Positions 61,831 to 64,000 of a stretch of DNA of 64,000 nucleotides are shown here, piece by piece. How positions within the stretch are numbered: the first letter of the stretch is position 1; each line of letters opens with the position of its first letter. The DNA lies in the NCBI GenBank assembly GCA_040217155.1, contig JAVJNS010000026.1, positions 452,320 through 516,319 of the forward strand, written 5' to 3'. Origin of the DNA: Pelagibius sp040217155 (GTDB lineage Bacteria; Pseudomonadota; Alphaproteobacteria; Kiloniellales; Kiloniellaceae). Below the pieces are notes generated by a model. It made no database searches and had not been told where the DNA came from. It saw only the letters and a list, made by a program, of their open reading frames with translations. Made by a program: the position numbers and the translations under genes.

Positions 61831-62168
61831 AAGGACAAAAAAAAGTTGGAAATGGGGATGAACCGGTCTAGGGTGCCGGTGGTGGCCGTGAGGCCGCTTG
61901 GGCGGATCGTCCAATGTGACGCGTCCTCGTTACCGGAAATCACTAGAAATTCGGAACCAGGTCACAGCACTGGACAGGCCCCCGGGATTTCCCTGAGCAA
62001 AGTGACGCGCGTCTCCGTTGAATGACGAGGCAATCGTTCTTTGAACAGCCGAAACGGCGATAGGCGAGGTCTGCCTTTCTCCGGGACGGGTGGGGCTGGA
62101 CCTAAAAGCGGTTCAGTCCGGATGGGAACTGTGCCCAGCAGCCCGCTAACAAACGTGTTGCAAGGAAA
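61831..62168 (+). other. Long leader/intergenic region before DUF4167
   Basis: This 338-base gap between prmC and the DUF4167 gene has no credible open frame. TTGGAA (61846-61851) and TAGGGT (61869-61874), 17 bases apart, are a weak promoter candidate that would give a leader of about 290 nt. The sequence is GC-rich with several possible hairpins, but I see no named riboswitch or RNA. Confidence 0.3.
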
Positions 62169-62897
62169 ATGAACAAGAATTCCAATAACAGACGGTCGCG
62201 CGGCCGCGGCGGCAATAAGCGCCACGGCAACGTTAGAAATCAAACCTTCGAAAGCAACGGTCCCGGCGTCAAAGTCCGAGGCTCGGCTCAGCAGGTTCTC
62301 GACAAATACCTGGCGCTTGCCCGCGACGCATCGTCGTCCGGCGACCGCATCATGGCGGAAAGCTATTTTCAGTTCGCGGAACACTATTTCCGACTGCTGA
62401 ATACGGACGAGCAGCGCAATGCGGATCGCAATAGCGCCAATCGCCGGGGCAACGGCCGTGAACGTGGCGAAACGCCCGGCGGTGCCGAGGGCGGACCCGA
62501 CGACAATGTGTCGGGCAGCGAGTACGACGAGGACAGCGGCAACGACGGTGATCAGGACGAGTCCGGCGCCGAAGTGATCCGCACGGATCGGCCGAAAGCC
62601 GAAGACAGCGATGATGGCGACGCGCAGGATAACGGCGACCGGAATAACGGCCGCCGGGATAATGCCGGTGCCGAAAATCGGGCCGACAACCGGGGCGGCA
62701 ATGATGACGCGCAGGCGAAGCCGGCGCGGGCGCCCCGTGGACGCCGCAAGAAGGCGCCCGAGGCCCAGGCCGAGTTGCAGATGGATAGCCAGCCGGAGGT
62801 TCAGTCCGAGCCGCAGGCCGAGCCCAAGTCTGAATCTAAGCCTGAGACGTCGTCAGAGCCCCGGCAACAGCCTGTTGCGGATGACGCCGCTGATTGA
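62169..62897 (+). CDS. DUF4167 family protein
   Basis: A 242-aa protein. The N-terminal 75 residues are the conserved part: basic NSNNRRSRGRGGNKRHGNV, then the helical block RGSAQQVLDKYLALARDASS and YFQFAEHYFRLLN. The rest is acidic and Asn/Asp-rich low complexity (GNDGDQDESGAE, NRADNRGGND), ending in Glu/Pro repeats. Likely RNA- or nucleic-acid-binding through the Arg/Gly-rich start. The family is alphaproteobacterial and often lies between prmC and clpB, as here apart from the MOSC gene. Confidence 0.9.
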   Translation: MNKNSNNRRSRGRGGNKRHGNVRNQTFESNGPGVKVRGSAQQVLDKYLALARDASSSGDRIMAESYFQFAEHYFRLLNTDEQRNADRNSANRRGNGRERGETPGGAEGGPDDNVSGSEYDEDSGNDGDQDESGAEVIRTDRPKAEDSDDGDAQDNGDRNNGRRDNAGAENRADNRGGNDDAQAKPARAPRGRRKKAPEAQAELQMDSQPEVQSEPQAEPKSESKPETSSEPRQQPVADDAAD

Positions 62898-62956
62898 CTG
62901 CCTGATTTCCTGAAGCGCGACGTTTAAACCACGTCCGCGTCACCATACGCGGAGCT

Positions 62957-63721
62957 TCAGGCCGGCAAGACGGCATCCCCGACGGCGGCACGCCCTGCTT
63001 TCGTGACTCGCACGAACACACCCAGATCGATGTGGCCGAAACCGGCCTGCAGGAACTTGACGATGTTCAGGTCACGCTCTGCCGTGTCCGGGTTGACGTT
63101 GACGGCGGCGCATCGGTCGATGCGTTCCGTGACGGTGCCCTCGGCGCTGCCCAGGACGACCTGTTTTCCGACCCAATCGAATTCGGCCCATGGCTCGATC
63201 CCGTCGATATAGAAATTGGCGCGGAACCGGCGATGGTCGACCGGCTGCTTGACGACCCGCTCCAAATCGCGGATTGACGCCAGATTGATGACCGAAACCA
63301 GCGGGACGGGCTGATCGGTCAGGCGTTCTCCCGCGTTGGCTTCGACCAGACGCGGGCGCCCGCGGGCTTCATCCTTCATGTAGGCGGCGAAGAAATCCTC
63401 GATCATGGTGCGGCCGATGCGGTCGGTGATGTTGCCACGCGCAACCTGTCGGCCCTGGCGCTTGATGGTCAGTACACCGGTGGCATCTTCGAATTCGGTT
63501 TCCAGCGTCGCCAGTTTTTCGTTCTTCACCAAGGCCAGGAAATTGCGCTTGGGCATCCATTCCAGATGGTGGCCGCCGGAAACGGGGGTCGAGCCCAAGG
63601 CAACGGCGAACCGGCGGTCGCCCGGCAGGTAGTCGTCAACGCCCAGGTCCGTGGCATCGAGCTCCTGGGGCGTCAGGCCCTTCACCGGGTAGCGGTAGAT
63701 ATGTTTGATTTCGGCGTTCAT
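62957..63721 (-). CDS. MOSC domain protein
   Basis: A 254-aa MOSC protein. The N-terminal beta-barrel domain (HIYRYPVKGLTPQELDATDL, LPGDRRFAVALG) is followed by the MOSC core (PVPLVSVINLASIRDLERVV, FRANFYIDGIEPWAEFDWVG and the Cys of ERIDRCAAVNVNPDT). The core Cys is the molybdenum-cofactor-related residue in characterised members. It may act in sulfur transfer or reduction of N-hydroxylated compounds. It lies leftward between DUF4167 and clpB, probably inserted into that conserved pair. Confidence 0.87.
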   Translation of the reverse strand: MNAEIKHIYRYPVKGLTPQELDATDLGVDDYLPGDRRFAVALGSTPVSGGHHLEWMPKRNFLALVKNEKLATLETEFEDATGVLTIKRQGRQVARGNITDRIGRTMIEDFFAAYMKDEARGRPRLVEANAGERLTDQPVPLVSVINLASIRDLERVVKQPVDHRRFRANFYIDGIEPWAEFDWVGKQVVLGSAEGTVTERIDRCAAVNVNPDTAERDLNIVKFLQAGFGHIDLGVFVRVTKAGRAAVGDAVLPA

Positions 63722-63891
63722 GGGGCGGCAAAGGTCCGCTCTTGGGCGGTCGCTGTCAACGGCTCAAATAAACTTTTCTTCATGTAATTGCGGTGATGTG
63801 CCGATAACCCTATTTCAATTCAGGAAACAGGTGATCTGTTTCCTGATCTCACCGATGCGGGTAATGATGCCCGGTCGGGTCTATACTAACC

Positions 63892-63922
63892 CTTGAGAGG
63901 GGCGGCCGGTTCGCCGATTATG
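63892..63922 (+). promoter_or_regulatory. Candidate RpoH (heat-shock) promoter of clpB
   Basis: CTTGAG (63892-63897) and CCGATTAT (63914-63921) are 16 bases apart, resembling the alphaproteobacterial sigma-32 consensus CTTG...CYTATNT. It lies about 40 bases before the clpB start. This fits a heat-shock chaperone gene, though the -10 match is partial. Confidence 0.35.
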
Positions 63923-63958
63923 GGGACTTAGCCGCTCTGTCGCTAAAGTGAGGGACAG

Positions 63959-64000
63959 ATGGAATTTGAAAAGTTTACCGAGCGTGCGCGCGGCTTCATA
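63959..64000 (+). CDS. clpB: Start of ATP-dependent chaperone ClpB (partial)
   Basis: The first 14 codons, MEFEKFTERARGFI, match the well-conserved N-terminus of ClpB. A Shine-Dalgarno gaggga lies just upstream. The gene runs off the window. ClpB extracts aggregated proteins with DnaK. Identification rests on this short segment and the preceding DUF4167 context. Confidence 0.85.
   Translation, partial: MEFEKFTERARGFI

Overview
This window looks like a chromosomal stretch from a GC-rich alphaproteobacterium, most likely Rhodospirillales-like. The main evidence is the ATP-synthase inhibitor zeta protein (DUF1476) lying between purB and purC, the block purC/purS/purQ/purL/bolA/grxD, and the block comF-grxC-nit-DUF1178-ubiG-lysC-ptsP-rodZ-like-ispG-hisS-hemA-prfA-prmC-DUF4167-clpB. 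I found no tRNA, rRNA, CRISPR array, insertion sequence or phage module. Nearly all sequence is coding, mostly single-copy housekeeping genes with short accessory insertions.

Layout. 0-5 kb: trmJ, an SDR oxidoreductase, two small unknown proteins, then a leftward set (quinone-oxidoreductase-like MDR enzyme, arfB, EamA transporter). 5-8.4 kb: rpsD with a strong promoter, a structured leader and a terminator, then a secreted CARDB-like protein, a small membrane-anchored protein and an MFS transporter. 8.7-14.8 kb: a periplasmic metallo-beta-lactamase-fold enzyme, a DGPF/YCII protein with its ECF42-type sigma factor, a MaoC hydratase, an SDR without the catalytic Tyr/Lys divergent from a LysR regulator, and a DM13/YqaA pair. 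15.1-21.2 kb: leftward purC, SYLF, isoprenylcysteine-methyltransferase-like, purS, purQ, purL, bolA and grxD, ending in a terminator. 21.3-24.3 kb: an NRDE protein, DUF1476 and purB, the last broken by two in-frame TAG codons. 24.4-31.2 kb: an Ntn-hydrolase-like enzyme, an SBP_bac_3-histidine kinase fusion, putR and putA. 31.2-45.2 kb: an MFS/flavin reductase pair, a class III cyclase, DUF2062, radC, map, sfsA, two methyltransferases, comF, grxC, nit, an OmpA-family porin, and TauD with a LysR regulator. 45.3-63.7 kb: DUF1272, a methyltransferase, DUF1178, a dehydrogenase, a histidine kinase, ubiG, lysC, ptsP, rodZ-like, the compact ispG-hisS-hemA-prfA-prmC operon, DUF4167 and a MOSC protein. 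The window ends 14 codons into clpB.

Functionally the window covers de novo purine synthesis (purC, S, Q, L, B), translation and its quality control (rpsD, hisS, prfA, prmC, arfB, trmJ, map), isoprenoid, heme and ubiquinone synthesis (ispG, hemA, ubiG), aspartate-family amino acids (lysC), nitrogen PTS signalling (ptsP) and proline catabolism (putR/putA).

Three things stand out. First, purB carries two in-frame amber codons 18 nt apart, with both flanks otherwise intact. Second, leucine codon choice shifts near 21.3 kb: CTC is common to the left and almost absent to the right, although both sides hold housekeeping genes. This could be an assembly chimera or a large recombination event. Third, the ECF42-type sigma factor operon has a promoter-like sequence upstream that matches the motif reported for that family.
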